Below, one piece after another: positions 8,613-16,772 of a DNA stretch of 64,000 bases. The first letter of the stretch is position 1. Each line of letters opens with the position of its first letter. Source of the DNA: Ferruginibacter sp. (GTDB lineage: Bacteria > Bacteroidota > Bacteroidia > Chitinophagales > Chitinophagaceae); the NCBI GenBank assembly GCA_025963635.1, contig JAOQAK010000024.1, positions 1 to 64,000 of the forward strand, written 5' to 3'. The position numbers and the translations under genes are program-made. The notes beneath the pieces are model-generated. The model did not search any database and had not been told where the DNA came from. It saw nothing but the letters and a program-made list of their open reading frames with translations.

Positions 8613-9287
8613 ATGGAAACGAATAAAAGAAAACACGGGCATATCACCAGTGTACTCCTGATTGATGACCATGAAATGGTGAGGGATGGCTTAAAAGTAA
8701 TGCTCCTCTCCTTAAAAAAAGACATTCGGCTTAAAGTAGATGAGGCCGCAAGCGGCGAGGAGGCATTGAGGAAAATCGCCCGAAATGATTTTGATATGGC
8801 CATCATTGATTACCAAATGCCTGAGTTGTCCGGGCCTGAAACAGTCTGCAGGATCGTACGATTTAAGCCTGCTATCAAAATACTGGCATTAAGCAACTAC
8901 GATGAGTTAGCCTATATCGAGGGGATGATGCATGCAGGCGCCAATGGCTTTGTGCTTAAGAATATAGGTTGTGGTGAATTGTTGATGGCGGTCAGGACTG
9001 TGCTTTCCGGCAATACTTATTTTTGTAACAGTGTGGCGTTAAAAATTATTGACGCCGGGCTTGATAAAAAGCCCCATACCGGTATTCATCATAAAACCAT
9101 CACCCCCCGTGAATTAGAAGTATTGCGATTGATTGCGGTTGGACTGACCAATGATGAGATTGCCCGGAAATTATTTCTTTCCAAGCGTACCATCGATACC
9201 CACCGGCAAAATTTACTAAATAAACTTGGTCTCAAAAATACTGCAGGCCTGGTAAGGGCAGCCTATGAGATGAAGTTGCTCGATTGA
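8613..9287 (+). CDS. LuxR/NarL-family response regulator
   Basis: This 224-residue regulator has a receiver domain with acidic pocket LLIDDHEM and phospho-acceptor D66 in AIIDYQMPE. The conserved Lys is in FVLKNIG. A LuxR-type helix-turn-helix follows at about 165-210 (TPRELEVLRLIAVGLTNDEI, then SKRTIDTHRQNLLNKL). It is the cognate partner of the kinase encoded 2 bp upstream. The DNA site is unknown, but the palindrome at 7026-7041 in front of the operon is the nearest candidate for autoregulation or control of the divergent gene. No clear terminator follows it. Confidence 0.93.
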   Translation: METNKRKHGHITSVLLIDDHEMVRDGLKVMLLSLKKDIRLKVDEAASGEEALRKIARNDFDMAIIDYQMPELSGPETVCRIVRFKPAIKILALSNYDELAYIEGMMHAGANGFVLKNIGCGELLMAVRTVLSGNTYFCNSVALKIIDAGLDKKPHTGIHHKTITPRELEVLRLIAVGLTNDEIARKLFLSKRTIDTHRQNLLNKLGLKNTAGLVRAAYEMKLLD

Positions 9288-9527
9288 TTATTGACTATTA
9301 CCGGCATCCTTTCATGGTGTTATCCGGATCGTAATGATAAAAAGGATAAGTCGGTTCTTTATAAACCTGGTTATTTTTCAAAGTCACTGGCAACAGTTCG
9401 GCAGTTACCCGGTGCCGAAAACGTCCATCAATTCTTCACCTCGTTGAAACCTTCCTTGCCATCGTCTATTCTCTGCACTTCGAAGGTCACTTCTTATCCG
9501 ACAATAGGTAAATTATATAAATTAAAG

Positions 9528-9686
9528 TTACATACGCCGGTAAAAGCTATTCCGTTCTAAAACTCTTTGAGGGTTTGCGATTGCTGCTTTTATTGATTGA
9601 AAGCTAATAGTAAGTACGATGATTACAATCGCCGCAATGCCCGCAATAACAAACACAAACGGACTTATAGAAATCCGGTAATCATA
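9528..9686 (-). pseudogene. C-terminal remnant of a MacB/FtsX-family ABC transporter permease
   Basis: The minus strand encodes YDYRISISPFVFVIAGIAA, then a hydrophobic stretch, then SFQSIKAAIANPQRVLER, and stops at 9528-9530. This is the typical last membrane segment and tail of FtsX/MacB permeases. Upstream (9690-9800) the frame breaks into stops. A full permease would have several hundred residues more, so this is a 52-codon relic. It sits between an intact two-component operon and the SIR2-HerA cluster, which suggests the defence genes were inserted into or beside a transporter gene. Nothing else was recognised in 9288-9527. Confidence 0.7.
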
Positions 9687-9801
9687 CTTCTGCAGCCGCT
9701 ATCGAAATTTTGAATGCAAGCCAGCCAACCTTAAATTTCACACAGTGCTATTGCTCTTGAAAAGACCTGTTCTTAGGTTGCCGTCAGCCATTTATGTAGT
9801 T

Positions 9802-10017
9802 TTATCCAACTTGTGATTCGGGAAATTGCCCCTTTATACTGGCAAGAAAAAACTTGCCGCATGACTCACATGAGCACATTTCAAAATAAGTACTTTCGGG
9901 CACATCAAAATACTGCCATATTGCACCACTTTTTTTAAATTCAATTTCTAAAGTCGATATTTCGACAGCGTAACCAAAACTGCTTATCATACTTGATTCT
10001 ACATAATTTCTTTCCAT
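9802..10017 (-). CDS. KTSC-domain small protein, third gene of the SIR2-HerA operon
   Basis: This 71-residue protein matches the KTSC domain pattern (found alone or at the C-terminus of some lysyl-tRNA synthetases). The order is SSFGYAVEISTLEIEF, then IWQYFDVPESTYFEM, then a C/S-rich turn and GKFFLASIKGQF. ATG 10017 was chosen because the longer frame to 10023 would start with TTG. It begins 2 bp after the stop of herA, so it is translationally linked to it. The turn holds C48, C50 and C53 (CSCESC), where I expect few cysteines, and this could bind a metal. Its role is not known. It may be an accessory or control subunit of the defence complex (inference). Confidence 0.75.
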   Translation of the reverse strand: MERNYVESSMISSFGYAVEISTLEIEFKKSGAIWQYFDVPESTYFEMCSCESCGKFFLASIKGQFPESQVG

Positions 10018-10019
10018 CT

Positions 10020-11789
10020 TCAAAATTTTTGCTGCCTGATCCTTGTGACAACGGTTTTATAATTATCAGCATGCTCTGGATGTTGTATTTTCCAGCCATC
10101 TATTAATTTAGGGTCATCACTAGTTGGCCTGGGGTTGTTGAGTGTAATTCTTACCCTGGATGGAATTTTGATTGCCTCACCTACTATTATGGCTTCCCCT
10201 GTTCGCAATGAAGGAAGTAAATTAATCAGGCTGTTCAAATTGTCGGGGGCAGAAGATTTTACAATATTTTGGTCTCCTGAATTAGTAAGTCGCAAAGCAA
10301 TAAAAGTCCCAACTTGAGCTAAAATGGTTTCGGAAATCTCTGAAGGGCGCTGGGAAATCACCAATGCACCTAGGCCGAATTTGCGACCCTCTTTAAACAC
10401 TTGTTCCACAGCCAATTTTGAATAGCTGGTATTATCATTTTTATTTAAGTAAGTATGTGCCTCTTCGTACGCCAACAGAAGTGGTCTTTGTTTTCCGGTA
10501 TAGCTTTCATTTCTGCCCCAAAACATGCTATCATAAATAAACCTGGTAATCAGACCAACAGTGATATCCAAAACTTCAAATGGAACTCCACTTAAGTCTA
10601 ATATTGCAAGCTTATTTTCACTTCCAATCCATTTGTTTAACAAGTCATTCAGGTCATTTGCGTTTTCAGCCCCGGTAAAGTCGCCCGGGTTGAAAAGGAA
10701 ATCAAAACGGGAATCTCTTAACCTGGACAATACTTTTTTTTCGTAAGAATAATACTCCTGGTGTTGCGATTTGTAAGGTGGCTTAGTATTGTCTGTTGAA
10801 AGATGAGAAGTAAACCTGGCAGCCGTTATATTCTGAAATTCACCCTCATTCTCAAGAATCGCGGTATCTTTTGTTTGCTCATCTTTTTTCGTAGTGCTAA
10901 AACTTGCATTGAGCCACCAGTTCATCTCGTGCCATAGTTTCCTCGCACTAAAAGGAATAGGTGAATCCGCGGTGACAAAATCCTGATTAACCAGCCCGGC
11001 CTTTAATTGGCAATTGCTCTTTTTTAAATTCACTACTAATTCGCGCAACAATCTATAGTCAGGTTTCTGATCATCCTTGGGTATCGCGCCTACAAGAAAA
11101 TATGCTAATTCATCAAAGTTCATCAACCAAAAGGGTATAAATAACGGATTTTTGCAATCATTGATTTTGAAAACTTTAGCATCAGGGAATGCAGAAACAT
11201 ATTCACCATGCGGATCAACTAAAACCACTCTTGAACCTTGATAATCGTTAAGAATAGCTTTTAAAATACTGACCGTCGTATTTGATTTTCCACTTCCTGT
11301 TGATCCCAGTATAGCGCAATGACGTAAAATCAATTTATGAATGTCAGCGTATACCGATAAATTTTCAGATGAAGAGTGTTTCCCTATTTCGATAGAACCT
11401 AAATCCTTCTTGCCATAAATATCAAAAAGGTCCTTCTCGATGACCAAATGAACTTCGTCATTAATAGTAGGGTATGTTCCAATTCCTTTTTCAAAATCAT
11501 CTTCCCCAATTTTTTCTCCCACCAACTGAACTGTTAAGAACCGGGATCCAAAATTGTATTTTATTTGGAATTCTTCTGCCTTATCAGGTGTATTACTTAC
11601 CGAAGAAACAACGCCATATATAGAAATATTGCCGATAGGGATTTTTATGAATGTACCAATTTGCCCGATTTTATATAGCCTGCCCTTGATGATGGGGGCA
11701 GCAGAAGGAATATCATTTGATACTTCCACTTCGACCGTATTTGAATCTACACGGATTATTTTCCCTAAGTAAGTTATGTCATTGATCAT
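10020..11789 (-). CDS. herA: HerA-like hexameric ATPase/translocase of a SIR2-HerA defence system
   Basis: This 589-residue protein has an N-terminal HAS-barrel region, then a RecA-type ATPase. The Walker A motif GSTGSGKSN is at about 162-170 and a Walker B-like LLLAYEEAHTYLN lies near 440. Sensor/arginine-finger regions are ALVISQRPSEISETIL and FIALRLTNSGDQNIV. Its ATG overlaps the SIR2 stop by 4 bp (ATGA), giving coupled translation. In studied SIR2-HerA systems, HerA assembles with SIR2 into a large complex, and phage infection triggers NAD+ depletion or nuclease activity. The gene is full length and intact. Confidence 0.9.
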   Translation of the reverse strand: MINDITYLGKIIRVDSNTVEVEVSNDIPSAAPIIKGRLYKIGQIGTFIKIPIGNISIYGVVSSVSNTPDKAEEFQIKYNFGSRFLTVQLVGEKIGEDDFEKGIGTYPTINDEVHLVIEKDLFDIYGKKDLGSIEIGKHSSSENLSVYADIHKLILRHCAILGSTGSGKSNTTVSILKAILNDYQGSRVVLVDPHGEYVSAFPDAKVFKINDCKNPLFIPFWLMNFDELAYFLVGAIPKDDQKPDYRLLRELVVNLKKSNCQLKAGLVNQDFVTADSPIPFSARKLWHEMNWWLNASFSTTKKDEQTKDTAILENEGEFQNITAARFTSHLSTDNTKPPYKSQHQEYYSYEKKVLSRLRDSRFDFLFNPGDFTGAENANDLNDLLNKWIGSENKLAILDLSGVPFEVLDITVGLITRFIYDSMFWGRNESYTGKQRPLLLAYEEAHTYLNKNDNTSYSKLAVEQVFKEGRKFGLGALVISQRPSEISETILAQVGTFIALRLTNSGDQNIVKSSAPDNLNSLINLLPSLRTGEAIIVGEAIKIPSRVRITLNNPRPTSDDPKLIDGWKIQHPEHADNYKTVVTRIRQQKF

Positions 11790-12979
11790 AAGGCGATGTT
11801 TTCTATGGCCTCTTTGCGCCCTGAGTTAGTAATCAAAAAATTAGACAGTGAGTTAAAATCACCCAAAATAAATTTCTTTGTGCTGTCATTCCAATAATGA
11901 TCAAATTTTTCCGTTGCCGATTTAAATTCTTTTTTAGAAAACTCCCATTCTCCAAGATTCCCGTTAATGATAGCTTTTGTAGGGCCGAAAACATTCAAAT
12001 TCATATAAGCCGAAGTATGTTTATGCAGGTTGTCGACTTCAGCATCCTGGAAAAAGAAAACCAACACTGTGAGCCGGTTATTTTGGCGGAGGCAATTAAA
12101 GATAATTTCATTGATATGTTGGTCTGAAAACGAATATCCTGTAAATATGAACAGTAGTTCGCCGCTTAACAGGTAATTTTTCAGTCTGTCAAAATATGCC
12201 ACAAAGGGTTGCTTTTTAGAAGAATCGTATTTTTCCTTGGAGGGATAAATGACCAATTCATTTTTTCCAATACTAACATTTTCAATTTTGCCGATCCTAA
12301 TAACCTTTTGGGCTTTTGTCTTCGGATCTTCTTTCCAAAACCAACTTAATGACCCATGTATTTTCCACAACCGGATCCAGTTCTGCGTCATATCATTTTT
12401 ACTTACAAATTGGTCAATACTTTCTTGCCAAAAGAATGGTTCGTATGAACCAACGAAGCCATCAAAATAGGGGATTTGACTTCCTTCCAGTGACTTTTCG
12501 ATTATTAAATCGTAGTTCGTAGTAAAAACTTCTTTTGATATATCCCGGTTTAGTAAGCTTAACCAGGCAAAAAACTTCTTTGTATTTTCGATGTTGGCAG
12601 CTTCCTCCTTTTCAGCGATAATACTATAAATGGTATTACAAATTTCTTTGTCCAGTAATCTGGCATTTTCGCCACTCACTCCTTCGTATTTTTTAGCAGT
12701 TTCGCCCGTCAATTCCCTAATTCTGCGAATATGATTGAGAATATCCTCGATGTTTACTTTTCTGGTTGTAATATAGGTTTCCAGGTCTTTTTTTACATGT
12801 CCAAAGTTTGTTAGCAGATCACCTTTAAGCTTTGCTTCAATTCCGGCGGTCAATTGTTCAACATTAGGAATACCTAATGCACATGATGTTCCTGCTCCAA
12901 AAAAGAATCCGATATTTTTCGAATAGGAAAGCTGTGTCTTAAGTTCTCTTATTTCCCTAACCAGGTTTATTTTGTCCAT
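11786..12979 (-). CDS. SIR2-family NAD-hydrolysing defence effector
   Basis: This 397-residue protein contains the SIR2_2 signatures. The NAD-binding GAGTSCALGIP is at about 28-38, with FTTNYDLIIE, the HGS motif in WKIHGSLSWFW and the C-terminal GYSFSDQHINEIIFNCL. Antiphage SIR2 domains cleave NAD+ to starve infected cells, and here the partner is the overlapping herA gene. It is the first gene of a three-gene minus-strand operon and the start MDKINLVREI has no competing upstream ATG. No membrane or additional effector domain is seen. Confidence in the system assignment is high because both partners are adjacent and translationally coupled. Confidence 0.92.
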   Translation of the reverse strand: MDKINLVREIRELKTQLSYSKNIGFFFGAGTSCALGIPNVEQLTAGIEAKLKGDLLTNFGHVKKDLETYITTRKVNIEDILNHIRRIRELTGETAKKYEGVSGENARLLDKEICNTIYSIIAEKEEAANIENTKKFFAWLSLLNRDISKEVFTTNYDLIIEKSLEGSQIPYFDGFVGSYEPFFWQESIDQFVSKNDMTQNWIRLWKIHGSLSWFWKEDPKTKAQKVIRIGKIENVSIGKNELVIYPSKEKYDSSKKQPFVAYFDRLKNYLLSGELLFIFTGYSFSDQHINEIIFNCLRQNNRLTVLVFFFQDAEVDNLHKHTSAYMNLNVFGPTKAIINGNLGEWEFSKKEFKSATEKFDHYWNDSTKKFILGDFNSLSNFLITNSGRKEAIENIAL

Positions 12980-13805
12980 ATGTCGCTCTAAATAGGTGAG
13001 TAATTTTATTTTGCAAGGTAAGGCCTTATCTAATCTCGTGTTCTACGTATTTCTACCTGATTTATAATGGTGTAAAAGCTGTAAGTAAAGTCAGCGGTGG
13101 TGACTGCCATATCTGTCGTTTATCAGTAGTGTATTATGCCTTGCTGCCTAGGCCAGTATTCTAGCTGTAAAGTTGATTATCTATTGGGTTTTTAAGGTCT
13201 GTTCTCCAACAGAAAATATTATCTGCCCGGTAATATTTTATACAGCGTGAAATAGAAATGCGTCTGCGTTAATCTCATTAATTCCTTCATGTATAATTGT
13301 ATACTTGAAGTTAAGACTTTGGTATCTCCATCACTTCATCCACTCGTTTATCCATTAGATAAATATTGCGGATAGTGCCTGAATAATGTACTGACAACGC
13401 AGTCAAGATTATATTTTTTAAACGCTTAAGTAAACTTCTTCTGATACCCCGATTTACGGACTATTGAATATGGTTTTGTCTTTTATCCATTTACAAATAT
13501 TGTTCATGTCTCCAATATTGGAAGGATTTTGAATTTATTAAATTCGATTGACTTACTGCCACAATGCTTGTTGGGGAGACAGTTGCCGATGCCAGTACAT
13601 AGCGTTATTGGATGCACATTGTGTATCAGCTGCCGTTTCATATAAGCACTTTGAATAAAAAATGATATTTTAAGGCAAACCCGCTGTACTATGTAAATGG
13701 ACCTATATTCCAGGAAATTTATATGTTGCGGTTTCACAGAGGGAAGTTTTTTATAATTTGTACGGTTTGCAATGAAACGCCGCCCTAAAATCGTAACTTC
13801 ATTAA
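12980..13805. other. Gene-poor spacer between SIR2 and Zeta-like modules
   Basis: No open frame here has a recognised domain. A 123-residue minus-strand frame at 13504-13875 overlaps the small gene at 13806 and looks like noise. The divergent promoters for the SIR2 operon and the Zeta-like pair must lie here. I see no clear TTTG/TAnnTTTG promoter pair. Confidence 0.5.
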
Positions 13806-14096
13806 ATGAAAAATGATAATGACCTGGTAGAAGCGGCAATAATTGGCGGCTTGGTTGGAGCCGCGTTAGAAGCATTGATTACAAAAGGTAACAAAAATTC
13901 AGGTTTGGGTATTTTAGCAGGTGCCGTAATTGCTGCATCGCTTAAAGCAAATGAAGCCGCATTAAAAACAAAAATTCCATTGGTTCTTAAAATGGATAAT
14001 CACTTATACCAGGTAAATGCTGATGGCACCAAAAAACTAATCCGAAAGCTACCAACCAATAAAAAGCCCATTCAAAAAAGATTCACCTTAAAATAA
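13806..14096 (+). CDS. Small glycine-rich protein encoded with a Zeta-like kinase (putative antitoxin/partner)
   Basis: This 96-residue protein has a Gly/Ala-rich N-terminal half with glycine-zipper-like spacing (EAAIIGGLVGAALEALI, then GLGILAGAVIAASL). A basic C-terminal half follows (KMDNHLYQVNADGTKKLIRK, then KKPIQKRFTLK). Its stop TAA shares one base with the ATG of the following kinase gene, so the two are translationally coupled. That arrangement is typical of toxin-antitoxin pairs, with the small gene first. It does not resemble the known epsilon antitoxin. The hydrophobic half could pack against a membrane or form a coiled pair. Function is unknown. Confidence 0.7.
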   Translation: MKNDNDLVEAAIIGGLVGAALEALITKGNKNSGLGILAGAVIAASLKANEAALKTKIPLVLKMDNHLYQVNADGTKKLIRKLPTNKKPIQKRFTLK

Positions 14097-14833
14097 TGCC
14101 GGTCACGAAAAGGGTTAGAGTATTTGCAGGGCCAAATGGCTCCGGAAAAACCACTATCATCAATGAGTTAAGAGACAAATTTTCATTTGGCGTTTATGTA
14201 AATGCTGATGATATAGAAAAAGCCCTGATCAACAACGGGTCTCTCGATCTGTTACCTTATAAAATCAAAACGACTACTTTAAAACTTAGAAAGTTTTTTC
14301 AATTGGATGCATTTTCTCCCGCAAAGTTGGCTGACGATTCTATTGGACAGTATTTATCTATTAGAAAAGATAATATTGTCATAACTGATAAGAAATTTAT
14401 AAACTCTTATGTGGCAGCAGATTTAGCTGAATTTATCCGCAAGGCGTTATTGAAAGTAGGCGCTTCGTTTACCTATGAAACGGTTATGAGCCATGAAAGT
14501 AAGTTGCATTTAATGCAAAAAGCAAAACAGAATGGTTACAAGGTATACCTGTATTTTATTGCTACCGAAGATCCGATGATCAATATCAATAGAGTAAAAA
14601 TCCGGGTTGCTCAGCGTGGGCATAAAGTGAAGGCTAAAACGGTGAAAGACCGTTATTACCGCAGTCTTGAAAATTTAAAAGCGGCTGTTCAACTTACAGA
14701 CCGGGCATACATTTTTGATAACTCCGGTAAGGTAAGCAAGCTAATTGCAGAAATAACAAAAGGAAAGGAGGTTGCAATTGTTGATGAAAATGAAGTTCCC
14801 TATTGGTTTATAAAATATTTGGTAGGCAATTAA
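14096..14833 (+). CDS. Zeta-toxin-like P-loop kinase
   Basis: This 245-residue protein has the Walker A motif FAGPNGSGKTTI at residues 10-21 and the Zeta-family acceptor-side motif FTYETVMSHESKLHLM. A strand and arginine region follow (VYLYFIATEDP, then RVAQRGHKVKAKTVKDRYYR). Zeta toxins phosphorylate UDP-N-acetylglucosamine and block cell-wall synthesis. Related chromosomal P-loop proteins may have other substrates. The stop-start overlap with the small upstream gene supports a two-component toxin module. It lies in the defence island between SIR2-HerA and Wadjet. The whole protein is about the usual length for the family. Confidence 0.8.
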   Translation: MPVTKRVRVFAGPNGSGKTTIINELRDKFSFGVYVNADDIEKALINNGSLDLLPYKIKTTTLKLRKFFQLDAFSPAKLADDSIGQYLSIRKDNIVITDKKFINSYVAADLAEFIRKALLKVGASFTYETVMSHESKLHLMQKAKQNGYKVYLYFIATEDPMININRVKIRVAQRGHKVKAKTVKDRYYRSLENLKAAVQLTDRAYIFDNSGKVSKLIAEITKGKEVAIVDENEVPYWFIKYLVGN

Positions 14834-15729
14834 GATGTTGGATGATTCATTCCTTGTTTGAGGGCAGAATGCCGGGTCCTGTTACACCTCTTCCGTTCAA
14901 TAGCCCTTCAATGATGAAGTTGTATTTTTTTTTAATCCGGGCCTGCTGTCAAAAACAACGCCCAGAAAGAATATAGCATAATACAACCAGCTCAATGCTT
15001 CACTTCATTCATTCTCCTTTTTTTAATAAAATTTCATCGCATCCCGAAGCTAACAGGACTCATTCTGTCATTCCATCTCAAAGGATAATCGGAAACGTTA
15101 ATATTTTGCTTTTGATAGTACTAAAACAATACAAACCAGTCTTTAGAATTTGTATACTGATGCACAGCTTACCAGGAGGCTAGTGTTATGATTTATAAGT
15201 TAATTTAGTATCAAATTGCCAAAGGCTTACCTGTGTAAGTCCATTTAAAAGGTTTAGCTCTTTCTTCATTGTAGGTCTTGACATACTTCATTAATTTATC
15301 TTAAAAATAAAATAAACCAATAGCGCTATACAACTCACGCCTCCTATCAAGACCAATCACATAAGTAAGCTATCATTTATCCTCATGAATTCGTACAGGC
15401 GCATTTACCTGGTGTGTTTTATTCTTATGCTCTTAGGATACTTTATTTTCCCATCATGAACACCTCCTTTCTGCGGCCTGATTGCATTAAATCAAAAAGA
15501 TCAAAATATTGTCCAATGCCTCCAGGCAACCTCCTTCACTTCGATGCGCTCATTCAGTCGGTAACCTTCCGGCAATTAGCAACTTTCTCCGATTACCACA
15601 CGGAAATCCAATGACAAAGAAACGATCAAACCGCGTATTAGTACGGTTGTGGTTGTCAATAATTCTTTTCAATTTGCAATGGTTATACGCTTTGTATTAC
15701 TTAATTCATTACCCAAAAAAGCTTTAGTC
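14834..15729. other. Gene-poor stretch with no recognised gene
   Basis: Only short frames occur on both strands. A minus-strand tail near 14850-14960 reads as a short protein end (FIIEGLLNGRGVTGPG) and may be a relic of a lost gene, but no family was recognised. There is no repeat or terminator of note. Confidence 0.4.
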
Positions 15730-16399
15730 ATGAGCTACACTCAAATAGATTTGTTTAGTTTCAGCGTGTTCATTGCAGCCATCATAGCACTTATCAGGTA
15801 TGATAAAATTTGCCCCGAATACTACCCGTTTATTTTTTGTATGTGGGTTGCAAGCTTAAATGAGATATTTAGCTACTTCATAGTAAAATGCGGTTATACA
15901 ACAGCTGTCAATAATAGTGTTTATAACGTTCTGGAAATGTTATTAATAACCTGGCAGTTTAGAAGATGGGGGTTGTTTTATACCCGCAACACATTCTATT
16001 CTTGCGCATTCGTAGTAATAATCATTGCCTGGGTAATGGAGAATAGCGGCAACAGGCTGATCGCTACCATTGGCGCCTGGTTTCATGTAGCTTTTATTTT
16101 AGCAATAATCTTTAAAAGTATAGACTTCATTACTCAAAGTATAGTGGATAATTACGGACGACTATTAAGAAATTCAATTTTCCTAATTTCTTTGGGTTAT
16201 GTATGCTTTTTTAGTTTCGAGATGTTAACCGAAGTGTATACCCTTTTTTAAGATGGATCCATTAAATGAGTTTAGCATCCGGTTATATTTAATTTTTACC
16301 TGGGTAAATCTTTTCGTCAATATTCTATTTGCCTTTGCGGTCCTGTGCATTCCTGGTAAGGCGCGTTACGCTCCAACGCTCAGGGGGCTCGCAACATAA
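15730..16399 (+). pseudogene. Six-to-seven-pass membrane protein, frameshifted in a T-run
   Basis: ATG 15730 opens MSYTQIDLFSFSVFIAA, which gives several hydrophobic helices and stops at 16251 after EVYTLF. The next frame, from ATG 16253, continues at once with MDPLNEFSIRLYLIFTWVNL and LFAFAVLCIPGK to a stop at 16397-16399, which is the expected last helix. Removing one T from the six-T run at 16244-16249 joins the two. I therefore call one gene broken by a single-base insertion. The family is unknown. Similar proteins in Chitinophagaceae often precede signalling genes, but none follows here. Confidence 0.65.
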
Positions 16400-16772
16400 T
16401 AATTCCAATGTTAGCACTTTATTGTAAAGCATCGTTATAAAATTGCCTTTTAGATATGATAACGATGAAGATGAGGACGTACAGGATGAATTTGATTAAT
16501 AGGTTAGTGTTAATATGGATTACATAACGGCGCCCTCCACTTAAAGACGTGCACACTCTTCAAGATATGCTTGCATACTTTAGCTATTCGGGATGAAACC
16601 GCACTAAGAAATGGGGGTAAAGGGATGGATATTTAAATTCAAGGGAAACTGATTACCATGTTATGAAAATAAATGAATCTCAAACGAGCCTGTCGCCAAC
16701 CAGTTATGCGCCTTGCAACTGGCACACTTGTGCGGGTTAAGTTGTACTGTACCTTGCCTTTTTTAAGGGCTG
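16400..16772. other. Intergenic stretch, nothing recognised
   Basis: This gap follows the broken membrane-protein gene and the end of jetD. No open frame, repeat or strong terminator was recognised. Confidence 0.5.

Noticed and set aside
9291..9560. An 89-codon plus-strand frame after the LuxR-type regulator
   Set aside because: No domain or usual composition is seen, and it overlaps the MacB-type relic on the other strand.
13504..13875. A 123-codon minus-strand frame in the defence island
   Set aside because: It overlaps the start of the glycine-rich gene and shows no domain or signal peptide.
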